Source: Bacteroidota bacterium (GTDB lineage: Bacteria; Bacteroidota; Bacteroidia; AKYH767-A; OLB10). From it: a stretch of 64,000 bases of DNA. The position numbers and the translations under genes are program-made. Location: contig JADKFA010000046.1 of the NCBI GenBank assembly GCA_016717725.1, positions 1-64,000 of the forward strand, written 5' to 3'. Under the pieces are notes generated by a model. The model worked only from the letters and a program-made list of their open reading frames with translations, ran no database searches and was not told the origin of the DNA. This document shows positions 55,938-64,000 of the stretch, one piece after another (position 1 is the first letter of the stretch; every line of letters begins with the position of its first letter).

Positions 55938-58900
55938 CTAAGCAAGCGTACGCTTCACCGCAACATTCTCGTATCCTTCGATATTATCACCGACACGAAC
56001 ATCATTGTAGTTCGAAATACTTAATCCGCATTCCATACCTGCTTGAACATCTTTCGCATCGTCTTTGAAACGTTTCAATGATGACAATTCACCAGAGTGT
56101 ACAACGATACCATCACGGATGATTCGGATTTTGGTATTGCGATTGACTTTACCATCGGTAACCATACAACCTGCAACAGTTCCAACTTTCGGGATCTTGA
56201 ATACTTCACGTACTTCAATGTTACAAATAATCTTCTCTTCGAAGTCAGGCGCTAACATACCTTCCATAGCAGCTTTCACTTCGTTGATGGCATTGTAAAT
56301 AATGGAATACAAGCGTACATCAATCTCTTCTTGTTCTGCTAAACGACGTGCAGATACACTTGGTCGAACTTGGAAGCCGATGATGATTGCATTCGATGCG
56401 CTCGCTAACATCACATCAGACTCAGAAATTTGTCCAACACCTTTCAAAAGTACATTCACTTGAATTTCTCCAGTAGAAAGTTTCAATAATGAATCAGCTA
56501 ATGCTTCTACAGATCCATCCACGTCACCTTTTACGATTACGTTTAATTCTTTAAAGTTACCAATCGCCAAACGACGACCGATCTCATCCAGGGTAATATG
56601 TTTATGTGTACGGATTCCTTGCTCACGTTGTAATTGCAAACGTTTGTTGGCGATTTCACGTGCTTCACGTTCATCTTCCATCACGTTAAATTGATCACCT
56701 GCTTGAACAGCTCCTGACATTCCTAAAATCATAGTAGGCGCCGATGGTCCTGCTTCTTTGATACGTTGTCCACGCTCATTGAACATCGCTTTTACACGAC
56801 CACTGTGCGTTCCTGCTAACACCACATCGCCTGTTCTCAGTGTTCCGGTTTGAACCAATATTGTAGTGACATAACCGCGGCCTTTATCGAGAGAAGATTC
56901 AATTACTGTACCTTTCGCTAATCGATCTGGATTCGCTTTTAAATCTAATAATTCAGCTTCTAATAAAACGCGATCTAATAATTTATCGATATTCAATCCT
57001 TTCTTCGCAGAGATATCTTGGCTTTGGTATTTACCACCCCAATCTTCTACCAAGAAATTCATGGCGGCTAATTGCTCTTTAATTTTTTCTGGATTCGCAT
57101 CAGGCTTATCCACTTTATTGATGGCAAAAACGATGGGGACACCAGCTGCTTGCGCATGATTGATTGCTTCTTTTGTTTGAGGCATCACACTATCATCTGC
57201 AGAAATTACGATGATGGCAACGTCCGTTACTTTTGCTCCACGAGCACGCATGGCAGTAAACGCTTCATGACCTGGAGTATCTAAGAAAGTAATTTTTCTT
57301 CCATCTTCCAACGTCACTTCATACGCACCGATATGCTGTGTAATTCCTCCTGCTTCACCGGCGATTACATTGGCTTTACGCACATAATCCAACAACGATG
57401 TTTTTCCGTGATCGACATGACCCATTACGGTAACGATCGGTGCACGAGGTTGTAAATCTTCAACAGCATCCACTTCATCAACAATAGAATCTTGCACATC
57501 AGCAGAAACAAATTCCACTGTAAAACCAAATTCTTCTGCTACTACTGTAATAGTTTCTGCATCGAGACGTTGATTAATCGACACAAACAATCCAAGGCTC
57601 ATGCAAGTAGAAATAACTTGATTCACCTGAATATTCATCAACTTAGCTAACTCATTCGCAGATACGAATTCCGTTACCTTAATTACTTTATCTGATTCTT
57701 GTTCAGCGAGTGCTTCTTGACGTTGTGCGTGAAGGTCACGTTTTTCACGACGCATTTTTGAAGACTTCGACTTACCACTTCCACTCAAACGAGCAAGAGT
57801 AGCTTTAATCTGATCTTGAATTTCTTTATCGGTTGGTTCAACTTTAGGAGCTGCTGGACCTGTACCTCTACGGCCAGGACCACCTGGTCCACCAGGGCGA
57901 CGAGGGCCACCTGCTTGTTGTGGTCCACCAGGTCCACGACGCGGACTGCCTTGACCACCGGGGCCACCACCTTGTCCGGGAGGACGTGCCTGCCCAGGAG
58001 TACGAGGACCGCCAGCATTAGCACCTGTTCCGCCTTTGTCTTTACGTTTGCGTTTGCGTTTATCGCCATCCACATTCGAAGAAGAAGCTACTGGCTTTTT
58101 CTTTGGAGGATCAACGGGAAGTTGAATTTTTCCTAAAATATTTGGACCCGTTAATTTTTCAAATTTTACGCTGATATGCTCTGGTGGTGCAGTTGGAGTT
58201 GGAGGTGTATCCTCTTTCTTCGCAACAACATCTACTTTCTTCTCTTCAACTTTATTTTCTTTCTTCCCTACGTGCTTCTCTTCTCTCTTCTCTTCTTTCT
58301 TCTCAACTTTCTTCTCGCTTTTCTTTTCTTCAGGAGCTTTAGCTGATGGAGCTTCTACTACTTTTTTCACATCAGTAGATTTCTTCTCTACGATGGGCTC
58401 AACAGCTTCAACTTTTGTTTCTTTCTTTTCCTTTGCTGCTTTAGCTTCCTTCTCCGCTTTTACTTTTGCTGCTTCCGCTAAATCATCTTCTTTCTTCTTA
58501 GCTTCTTTTTTCTTCGCATCCTCTAGAGCCAATGCTTCTGCTTCTTCCTTCTTCTTCGCAGTTTTCTTTTTAGCTCCTGCATCGAGATCAATTTTTCCTA
58601 AAATTTTTGGAGAATCGATTCCAGATTTTGCTTTTATCACTTCGGGCTCAGCAGGTGTATCTTCCACCTTTTTAACCTTTGTTGTTTTCTTCGCCGTTTT
58701 AGAAGCTGATTCCTTAATTGCTTCGAGGCTTGCTTTTAAACTATCATCATTATCCGGCTCCACATCAGCAACACGCGAATCCTCTCGAGCTGTTTTTGTC
58801 TCGATGGTAATAGTGTCACGCTTTAATTTCTCACGCGTAATTTCCTGCGCTTCCGATTTCGCCAATTTATCTGGTGCGTACTTCTCTTGCAACATGCCAT

Positions 58901-59039
58901 AGACTTGCACAGAAATCTTAGTGTTGGGGCTGCTATCAACCACCACACCTTTCGATTCAAGGAATTCTACCACGTGTTGCAAGCCAACGTTTAACTCTTT
59001 GGCTACTTTAATGAGGCGCAATGTTTTTTCTTCGGGCAT
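55938..59039 (-). CDS. infB: Translation initiation factor IF-2
   Basis: IF-2 is the GTPase that places initiator tRNA on the 30S subunit. In this 1033-residue protein the first ~430 residues are low-complexity: Lys/Glu/Ala coiled-coil-like blocks (to ~270), then an Arg/Gly/Pro-rich segment (~335-400; repeated GGP and RRP groups). The conserved core follows, with G1 GHVDHGKTSLL near 540, DTPGHEAF, and NKVDKP, then domains II-IV ending VAVKRTLA. An IF2_N-type segment at the start (LIKVAKELNVGLQHVVEFLE) is present. The gene lies 150 bases downstream of nusA and ends the rimP-nusA-infB operon. Confidence 0.97.
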   Translation of the reverse strand: MPEEKTLRLIKVAKELNVGLQHVVEFLESKGVVVDSSPNTKISVQVYGMLQEKYAPDKLAKSEAQEITREKLKRDTITIETKTAREDSRVADVEPDNDDSLKASLEAIKESASKTAKKTTKVKKVEDTPAEPEVIKAKSGIDSPKILGKIDLDAGAKKKTAKKKEEAEALALEDAKKKEAKKKEDDLAEAAKVKAEKEAKAAKEKKETKVEAVEPIVEKKSTDVKKVVEAPSAKAPEEKKSEKKVEKKEEKREEKHVGKKENKVEEKKVDVVAKKEDTPPTPTAPPEHISVKFEKLTGPNILGKIQLPVDPPKKKPVASSSNVDGDKRKRKRKDKGGTGANAGGPRTPGQARPPGQGGGPGGQGSPRRGPGGPQQAGGPRRPGGPGGPGRRGTGPAAPKVEPTDKEIQDQIKATLARLSGSGKSKSSKMRREKRDLHAQRQEALAEQESDKVIKVTEFVSANELAKLMNIQVNQVISTCMSLGLFVSINQRLDAETITVVAEEFGFTVEFVSADVQDSIVDEVDAVEDLQPRAPIVTVMGHVDHGKTSLLDYVRKANVIAGEAGGITQHIGAYEVTLEDGRKITFLDTPGHEAFTAMRARGAKVTDVAIIVISADDSVMPQTKEAINHAQAAGVPIVFAINKVDKPDANPEKIKEQLAAMNFLVEDWGGKYQSQDISAKKGLNIDKLLDRVLLEAELLDLKANPDRLAKGTVIESSLDKGRGYVTTILVQTGTLRTGDVVLAGTHSGRVKAMFNERGQRIKEAGPSAPTMILGMSGAVQAGDQFNVMEDEREAREIANKRLQLQREQGIRTHKHITLDEIGRRLAIGNFKELNVIVKGDVDGSVEALADSLLKLSTGEIQVNVLLKGVGQISESDVMLASASNAIIIGFQVRPSVSARRLAEQEEIDVRLYSIIYNAINEVKAAMEGMLAPDFEEKIICNIEVREVFKIPKVGTVAGCMVTDGKVNRNTKIRIIRDGIVVHSGELSSLKRFKDDAKDVQAGMECGLSISNYNDVRVGDNIEGYENVAVKRTLA

Positions 59040-59189
59040 CTACGGTTTTTATCTGGTTTCCGGTTAGGATTAGGTAATACTATTTCAACAATTCATGCTT
59101 TCCATTTTTAATTGATCATCCTTTTTCGATTTCAATAGTTGACTAAACATTCATTATCGCGAGTGAAATAATTCCACTTCAATTTATTA

Positions 59190-60425
59190 TTATTCAAACT
59201 CAGTGCGAAGAATTCTCACCACTTCGCGGATGGTTTCTTCTTCTAAGTCGGTACGCTTCACTAAATCATCTACTGTCACCGCCAACACTGACTTTGCCGT
59301 ATCGCAACCAATCGACTTCAACTCTTCGATGATCCATGCATCAATTTCATCTGCAAATTCATCTAAATCTACATCTTCGTCTTCGTCTTCAGAATCACGA
59401 TACACATCAATTTCATAGCCTGATAATTTACCAGCCAATTTAATATTATGTCCGCCTTTACCGATAGCCAATGACACTTGATCGGGCTTCATGAATACCG
59501 ATGCACGACGCGTTTCTTCGTCTAACTTGATTGAAGTGATTTTCGCTGGACTTAAAGCACGTGTGATGTACAACTGAATATTGTTGGTGTAATTAATTAC
59601 ATCAATATTTTCATTGCGCAATTCTCTCACGATTCCATGAATACGTGATCCTTTCATTCCCACACAAGCGCCAACAGGATCGATACGATCGTCGTAACTT
59701 TCTACTGCCACTTTTGCACGCTCTCCAGGTTCACGAACAATATTTTTGATGGTGATTAATCCATCAAACACCTCTGGAACTTCCTGTTCAAACAAACGCT
59801 CCAGGAACACTGGAGAGGTACGAGAAAGAATAATTTTAGGACTTGCATTTAACATTTCTACACGCAACACAACGGCACGTACGGTATCACCTTTCTTGAA
59901 AAAATCGGCAGGAATCGTTTCGCTTTTCAACAACACCAATTCATTGCCTTCATCATCCAACACCAATATTTCTTTTTTCCAGATTTGATACACTTCCCCG
60001 GTGATGATCTCCCCTACTCTGTCTTTATACTTGCGGTAGATACCATCTTTCTCCAATTCAGAAATTCGAGAAACTAAATTTTGACGCAATGCTAAAACGG
60101 CACGACGACCAAAATCTCCTAAGCGAACAGTCTCTGTTAATTCTTCACCTACTTCAAAATCGGGCTCGATCTTAATAGCATCTGAATAAGCGATCTCGAG
60201 TGCGTCATCTTCTACCATTCCATCTTCCACAATCATTCGATTGCGATAGATTTCAAGATCTCCTTTGTCGAGGTTGATGATCACGTCAAAGTTATCAGCT
60301 GTGCCGTATTTTTTTCTCATCGTAGACTTAATAACATCTTCGAGGATACTCATCATCGTAGCCTTGTCAATATTTTTTACTTCTTTAAACTCTGAGAAGG
60401 ATTCAATTAATACCTGATGGTCCAT
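59190..60425 (-). CDS. nusA: Transcription termination/antitermination factor NusA
   Basis: The 411-residue protein has the NusA N-terminal RNA-polymerase-binding domain (~1-125), an S1 domain (~135-200), two KH domains (~205-345; CVGMKGSRIHGIVREL, SLAIGKGGHNIKLAGKLSG) and an acidic linker (DSEDEDEDVDLDE). It ends in a single helix-hairpin-helix unit (AKSVLAVTVDDLVKRTDLEE) near the C-terminus. It binds RNA polymerase and modulates pausing and termination. It lies 5 bases after rimP, so the two are translationally linked. Confidence 0.96.
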   Translation of the reverse strand: MDHQVLIESFSEFKEVKNIDKATMMSILEDVIKSTMRKKYGTADNFDVIINLDKGDLEIYRNRMIVEDGMVEDDALEIAYSDAIKIEPDFEVGEELTETVRLGDFGRRAVLALRQNLVSRISELEKDGIYRKYKDRVGEIITGEVYQIWKKEILVLDDEGNELVLLKSETIPADFFKKGDTVRAVVLRVEMLNASPKIILSRTSPVFLERLFEQEVPEVFDGLITIKNIVREPGERAKVAVESYDDRIDPVGACVGMKGSRIHGIVRELRNENIDVINYTNNIQLYITRALSPAKITSIKLDEETRRASVFMKPDQVSLAIGKGGHNIKLAGKLSGYEIDVYRDSEDEDEDVDLDEFADEIDAWIIEELKSIGCDTAKSVLAVTVDDLVKRTDLEEETIREVVRILRTEFE

Positions 60426-60430
60426 TGGAC

Positions 60431-60901
60431 TTATTTGAATTTATAGTTAATAATCAATTTTGCTTCTTTGATGTCGGCAAACGCAATCTTATGCTCGACT
60501 TCGGTAATTATTTTCTTTTTATTTTCTTTTCTCGATTTGGTTTCAAGCAGCTCAATCCCCTCTTCCCCTACACGTTGCAAGATACCCTTTAACTCAATTC
60601 CGTCAACCTTCACCACACGAAGTTCTTTACCGATACGACGGTGATATTGTTGCGGAACCAAGAGCGGAGAATCCATCCCTGGGCTACCCACTTCCACCTC
60701 ATGCTTTTCCAAAAAACCACTTTCTTCAAAATGATTTAAGATAAATCGCGTTAAGGCAGAACACTCATCTAAGGTTACTCCTTCCATCTTATCAATAGAG
60801 ACAGACAGTTTATTCGTAGATAATTTCACATCCACCAAGAAACAATCCGACTCCTGTAAGTACGTCTGAACTAATCCTCTTATGTCTTCTTTCACAACCA
60901 T
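60431..60901 (-). CDS. rimP: Ribosome maturation factor RimP
   Basis: RimP assists 30S subunit assembly. The 156-residue protein shows the alpha/beta N-domain (SVSIDKMEGVTLDECSALTR, EVEVGSPGMDSPLLVPQQYH) and an SH3-like C-domain (VKVDGIELKGILQRVGEEGI). It is the first gene of the rimP-nusA-infB operon. Its short leader contains a strong hairpin followed by a U-run, ending a few bases before the start codon. Confidence 0.94.
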   Translation of the reverse strand: MVVKEDIRGLVQTYLQESDCFLVDVKLSTNKLSVSIDKMEGVTLDECSALTRFILNHFEESGFLEKHEVEVGSPGMDSPLLVPQQYHRRIGKELRVVKVDGIELKGILQRVGEEGIELLETKSRKENKKKIITEVEHKIAFADIKEAKLIINYKFK

Positions 60902-60913
60902 TTGATAATAAAA

Positions 60914-60933
60914 GAGGGGACTCAGGTCCCCTC
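60914..60933 (-). promoter_or_regulatory. Terminator-like hairpin in the rimP leader
   Basis: A perfect 8-bp stem GAGGGGAC/GTCCCCTC with a 4-base loop is followed on the minus strand by TTTTATTATCAA and then the ATG. It lies between the -7 box and rimP, so it is in the mRNA leader and could attenuate the nusA operon. Confidence 0.7.
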
Positions 60934-60945
60934 ATTCTACTGCTG

Positions 60946-60953
60946 CAAATATA
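60946..60953 (-). promoter_or_regulatory. -7 box (TATATTTG) for rimP-nusA-infB
   Basis: Exact TAnnTTTG on the minus strand; transcription is predicted to begin near 60942, immediately before the leader hairpin. Confidence 0.55.
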
Positions 60954-61020
60954 GGAAATTTCATTGGAACCACAAAATACCTCCCTCAGAATCATTAACA
61001 TTGCGCCCGTGGAAAAGTCG

Positions 61021-62055
61021 ATGACCGCAAAGAAATGGCTGGATAGAGGGGTATACCTTTCTTCGATGTTGATTTCCTCCTTTATCAACCGAGGAAAAGA
61101 TGCTAAAGCACTGAATTTCAAAAATATTCTGTGTATTAAGGAGGATGAGATTGGCGACTTTATCTATACCCTTCCGGTTTATAGTATGCTTCGAAAGCAG
61201 TTTCCAAATGCGAAAATCACGGTGCTTTGTCGGCCTTTTGGAGTTCATCTTTTGTCCCATTGTCCGGATATTGACAGAGCCCTAAGCGATTATAAATTGC
61301 TTGAAAATCAATATGATTTATTGATTGATTTGCGTGGAACGGTGGCTTCTACCCAACTTGCCTTTACAAAAAAGCCCATTTATCGCCTCGACCGTGGAAC
61401 ACAACGGATTAAAAATCGAAAATTGGGGGTTCATCCTCATGAAATGGAGATTAATTGGTCGATCATTCAACCGTTGATCGATGAAAACAACAAGTACTTG
61501 GAACCTAAAATTCATCTTTCTTCTAAGGAAATTGGACTGGCAGATGAATTTATAAAGAGCAACCAGATTGGTCGTTTTGCTCTTTTTCATACAGGAGCGA
61601 GAAGGATACTGAAGAAATGGCCTTTGGATCGCGTGGTTCGCATCATGAAATGGATTCACCAAGATTTTGGTTACGATTGTGTTTTAGTGGGTGATGCGTT
61701 CGACGCAAAAGATGCAGAAGAAATTCAATCACAACTGGATTTTAAACTTCATGTAGCAGCAGGAAAAATAAATTTATTAGGCTTTGCAGCGCTTTGTCAA
61801 AAGGCGGAATTGTTTATGGGAAATGATAGTGGTCCGCTGCATATTGCTACTGCGATGGGAACGGCGTCATTAGGATTGTACGGACCAGGTGATCCCATCT
61901 TCCATCCAAGAAAAGCAAATGCTACCTTCATCCATCATATTCTAGAGTGTAATCCATGCGATCAAGTTCATTGCAAATACAAATCGAATCCTTGTATTCA
62001 ACGCATCACCGAAGACGAAGTAAAAAATAAAATTAAATTTTTATGGAATTTGTAA
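61021..62055 (+). CDS. Glycosyltransferase family 9 (heptosyltransferase-like)
   Basis: The protein is 344 residues from the ATG at 61021; a TTG at 60964 would add 19 residues across the presumed promoter (TAACATTG at 60996-61003). GT9 features are DEIGDFIYTLPVYSMLRKQF, LIDLRGTVASTQ, LFHTGARRILKKWPLDRVV and ELFMGNDSGPLHIATAMGTA followed by GLYGPGDPIFHP, which bind the nucleotide-sugar. Such enzymes add heptose or similar residues to the lipopolysaccharide core at the inner membrane's cytosolic face. The actual sugar is unknown. The next gene starts 19 bases later on the same strand. Confidence 0.92.
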   Translation: MTAKKWLDRGVYLSSMLISSFINRGKDAKALNFKNILCIKEDEIGDFIYTLPVYSMLRKQFPNAKITVLCRPFGVHLLSHCPDIDRALSDYKLLENQYDLLIDLRGTVASTQLAFTKKPIYRLDRGTQRIKNRKLGVHPHEMEINWSIIQPLIDENNKYLEPKIHLSSKEIGLADEFIKSNQIGRFALFHTGARRILKKWPLDRVVRIMKWIHQDFGYDCVLVGDAFDAKDAEEIQSQLDFKLHVAAGKINLLGFAALCQKAELFMGNDSGPLHIATAMGTASLGLYGPGDPIFHPRKANATFIHHILECNPCDQVHCKYKSNPCIQRITEDEVKNKIKFLWNL

Positions 62056-62074
62056 ATTTCGAAAACAGATAGAA

Positions 62075-62530
62075 ATGAAAAAACTTCAGCAGTTATTACT
62101 CGTGTTAGAAGAAAAAATTCCACATCACGAAAAATTGAACACTACGGTTTCCGCATCATCTGTAGGTTGGCAAATTGAACATATACTTCTCACCATAAAA
62201 ATAATTTTAGAAGGATTAAAAAATTCCAATCCGGAAGATTACAAATGGAAATTTAATATCCTGAGAGCTGTAGTTTATACTACTAAAAAAATACCCCGTG
62301 GTAAAGCGAAAGCACCATCTATTGTAAGACCTGAAAAATACGATGAAGCAACGATCCGACATCATCTACAAAAAGTAAAAGATGCTTTACAAAACACAGA
62401 GGACTTGCATGAGCAACAATTCATCAAACATCCATTTTTTGGACATTTACGAATGAAAAAGACGATTACATTTTTAGAGATTCATACGATGCATCATTTG
62501 AAGATTATTGATGATATAATATCTAATTAA
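62075..62530 (+). CDS. DinB-like DUF1569 protein
   Basis: The 151-residue helical protein fits the DinB/YfiT-like four-helix metal-binding fold of the DUF1569 type. The signs are VGWQIEHILLTIKIILEGLK (first His), KHPFFGHLRMKKTITFLEIH and THHLKIIDDI-like ending TMHHLKIIDDIISN, giving a His triad typical of these putative thiol-dependent or metal-dependent enzymes. No activity can be assigned. It follows the GT9 gene by 19 bases and is probably co-transcribed. Confidence 0.82.
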   Translation: MKKLQQLLLVLEEKIPHHEKLNTTVSASSVGWQIEHILLTIKIILEGLKNSNPEDYKWKFNILRAVVYTTKKIPRGKAKAPSIVRPEKYDEATIRHHLQKVKDALQNTEDLHEQQFIKHPFFGHLRMKKTITFLEIHTMHHLKIIDDIISN

Positions 62531-62930
62531 GAATTAAGTCCCGATAGCTATCGGGATCAGAATTCAGAATTAGAAGATTTGAGACGACTTTTTCTCGAAA
62601 AGACTTAAGTTATTCTGTCGCTTTTTTCTCTTCGCTAAAGTTTCTCGAAAAGATTCTGCGTTAAACTCCAAATTAAATTTTAACATTTTTTTTAGCTCCC
62701 TCTCCTTTGGAGAGGTCGCGAAGCCTCGCGAAGGGAGAGGCTTGAACTATATGCTTGATAGAATCTAATTGAATTCGAATACATCTTTTCTCTTCGGCAA
62801 TTTCTCTTCGCTAAAATTTCTCGCAAAGGCGCAGAGCCCTGCCTACCGGCAGGCAGGCGCAAAAATTCTTGGTCGATAATTTTCTCGCAAAGATTTTAGT
62901 GAGACAATTTGCGAACAGCAAAAAAACGAA
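62531..62930. repeat. Gene-free block of nested repeats
   Basis: It contains CCCGATAGCTATCGGG at 62540-62555 within AATTAAG/CAGAATTAGA sequence. At 62697-62746 is a copy of the CTCCCTCTCC repeat, interrupted by TCGCGAAGCCTCGCGA at 62716-62731. At about 62819-62862 is a copy of the CTCGCAAAGGCGCAGAGCC repeat, interrupted by CTGCCTACCGGCAGGCAGGC at 62839-62858. No gene is seen. Confidence 0.85.
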
Positions 62931-63587
62931 TTAATTATTTTCTACAATAGAATTATCAGTTGGATTTTTTACTTCATCCGTTGAAGTTTTGTTTTCTTCC
63001 GGATAAATTTTCTTTTGGAATAAAATCCATACAATGACGCCGCCGGTGATGGATGCATCGGCGATATTAAAGACAGGACGGAAGAACAAAAAATGCTCTC
63101 CACCCCAAATCGGTAACCATTCTGGAAAGTTTCCACTTAAGAGCGGAAAATAAAACATGTCGACCACTTTACCATGTAAGACGGATGCATAGCCACCTTC
63201 TGGTGGAAAGAGCGTTGCAATCGTTCCAAAATCGCTGGAAGAAAACAACATTCCATAAAAAACAGAATCAATAATATTTCCAACGGCTCCAGCAAACACG
63301 AGCGCAATAACCGTTATATAATAGGAACTTGCTTTTTCTTTGGTGAGCTTCCACAGATAGTAGCCCAATCCAGAAACAAACAAAATGCGGAAGACACTTA
63401 AAAATAGTTTTCCGTAATCACCACCAAACTCCAAACCGAAAGCCATTCCATTGTTTTCGGTAAAGTGAATAATGAACCAGGGAGCAATTTCAAATTCTTG
63501 CCCGAGGTACATATTCGTCTTTATCCAAATCTTTAGAAGTTGGTCGGCCAATAAAATAGCAAAGATGATTAACAGGGGTCTTTTCAA
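62931..63587 (-). CDS. lspA: Lipoprotein signal peptidase LspA
   Basis: This inner-membrane aspartic protease removes signal peptides from prolipoproteins. The 218-residue protein has four helices and the conserved motifs HFTENNGMAFGLEFGG, AGAVGNIIDSVFYGML (first catalytic Asp) and PVFNIADASITGGVIVWILF (second Asp). It is slightly long, with an insertion between the two motifs (SSSDFGTIATLFPPEGGYAS) and a charged tail after the last helix. It lies 139 bases downstream of the DksA/TraR-type gene, a neighbour arrangement common in Bacteroidota. Confidence 0.96.
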   Translation of the reverse strand: MKRPLLIIFAILLADQLLKIWIKTNMYLGQEFEIAPWFIIHFTENNGMAFGLEFGGDYGKLFLSVFRILFVSGLGYYLWKLTKEKASSYYITVIALVFAGAVGNIIDSVFYGMLFSSSDFGTIATLFPPEGGYASVLHGKVVDMFYFPLLSGNFPEWLPIWGGEHFLFFRPVFNIADASITGGVIVWILFQKKIYPEENKTSTDEVKNPTDNSIVENN

Positions 63588-63608
63588 TCTTCTTTTCTCT
63601 ATGAAACA

Positions 63609-63643
63609 ATCGAAGCTTGCGGCGAATGGCTACAAGCTTCGAT
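63609..63643. terminator. 11-bp stem-loop between the DksA-type gene and lspA
   Basis: ATCGAAGCTTG and CAAGCTTCGAT form a perfect 11-bp stem around a 13-base loop. The minus-strand downstream T-run is weak (TTGTTTC), so this may be a leaky terminator or a processing site rather than a strong stop. Confidence 0.55.
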
Positions 63644-63726
63644 GTTTATTTTTAAGGATTCATTTGAACTCGATTCATTCAATCTCTAACAGTGAGGTCT
63701 ATACGAACTTACTGTAAAAGTTAAAA

Positions 63727-64000
63727 CTAGTCGCGATATTGTTTTAATTTCGCCTCCATACTTTGCGTAGTATGAGGAACTGCACGTAAACGCTCCTTAG
63801 CAATTAACTTTCCAGTGATGCGACAAATACCGTATGTTTTGTTTTCAATGCGAATCAACGCCATTTCCAATTGCTCAATAAACTTCTTTTGACGAGCGGC
63901 TAAGTTAGCTGCTTCTTCTTTCGCTAATGTTTCAGAACCATCTTCTAACATTTTGAATGAAGCACCTGTATCATCGGTACCATTCTCATTGGTATTAATA
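63727..64000 (-). CDS. TraR/DksA family protein, partial (N-terminus beyond window end)
   Basis: The minus-strand frame is open to the window edge. It encodes the C-terminal 90 residues of a DksA/TraR-type regulator: a coiled-coil part (EEAANLAARQKKFIEQLEMA) and the zinc-finger end RIENKTYGICRITGKLIAKE then RLRAVPHTTQ. Only one cysteine of the canonical four remains in the finger, as in many Bacteroidota homologues. By family it would bind RNA polymerase in the secondary channel. An internal ATG at 63951 exists, but the frame continues upstream (ENGTDDTGASFK), so the true start lies outside. Confidence 0.88.
   Translation of the reverse strand, partial: INTNENGTDDTGASFKMLEDGSETLAKEEAANLAARQKKFIEQLEMALIRIENKTYGICRITGKLIAKERLRAVPHTTQSMEAKLKQYRD

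Noticed and set aside
1..64000. tRNA, rRNA, tmRNA or known riboswitches
   Set aside because: I looked for T-loop (GGTTCGA), CCA-ending and common structured RNA signatures on both strands by eye and found none; a covariance search would be needed to exclude weak cases.

Overview
The window is AT-rich chromosomal DNA from a member of the Bacteroidota, probably an environmental Sphingobacteriia/Chitinophagia/Saprospiria-type lineage (the rank below phylum is inference). The evidence is: Por-type (T9SS) C-terminal sorting domains, the alternative complex III cluster actABCDEF joined to cox genes, an S46 dipeptidyl peptidase, -7 promoter boxes of the form TAnnTTTG with almost no Shine-Dalgarno sequences, a SecA of Bacteroidota size, and a bacterial kynurenine pathway.

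Layout. 1-5040: multi-PAS sensor and sigma-54 response regulator (minus strand), an MFS exporter, an unknown protein. 5567-12545: secA, then a region of mobile-element debris (heptamer repeats, ORF6N remnant, a 39-bp palindrome, a Y1 transposase with a REP-like inverted array, a duplicated comM tail), then comM. 13074-22246: two tandem paralogous 4.2-kb genes for secreted T9SS cargo. 22499-31384: pabB, tilS, a small membrane protein, a deoxyhypusine-synthase-like enzyme, a polyprenol-phosphate mannosyltransferase, a mannose-1-phosphate guanylyltransferase, an aminotransferase and an anchored protein with an Hpt-like tail. 31812-35395: kmo and kynU of the kynurenine route, with a YdeI-like gene between them. 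35484-46788: one long minus-strand respiratory operon actA-B-C-D-E-F-coxB-coxA, which would carry electrons from quinol through ACIII to an O2-reducing oxidase. 47214-54071: SPOR protein, T9SS protein, carbonic anhydrase, S46 peptidase, nucleoside transporter. 54266-55824: two orphan genes, one a HEPN-like protein with a zinc ribbon. 55938-60901: rimP-nusA-infB operon. 61021-64000: GT9 glycosyltransferase, DinB-like protein, lspA and a DksA/TraR-type gene cut by the window end.

Two things cut across the window. First, seven genes (T9SS copy 1, tilS, the membrane protein, the deoxyhypusine-synthase-like gene, the aminotransferase, actE, actA) carry about twelve one-base lesions, nearly all in homopolymer runs. 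In each, restoring the run restores a family motif, including a haem site and a catalytic lysine region. This looks like uncorrected consensus error rather than mass gene decay, so these genes are annotated at corrected extents. Second, the intergenic DNA is full of short palindromes, several of which sit inside other repeat families. The best candidates for less-described biology are this nested palindrome system with its resident Y1 transposase, the HEPN zinc-ribbon orphan, and a recurring -7 box placed four bases before a start codon (predicted leaderless mRNAs).
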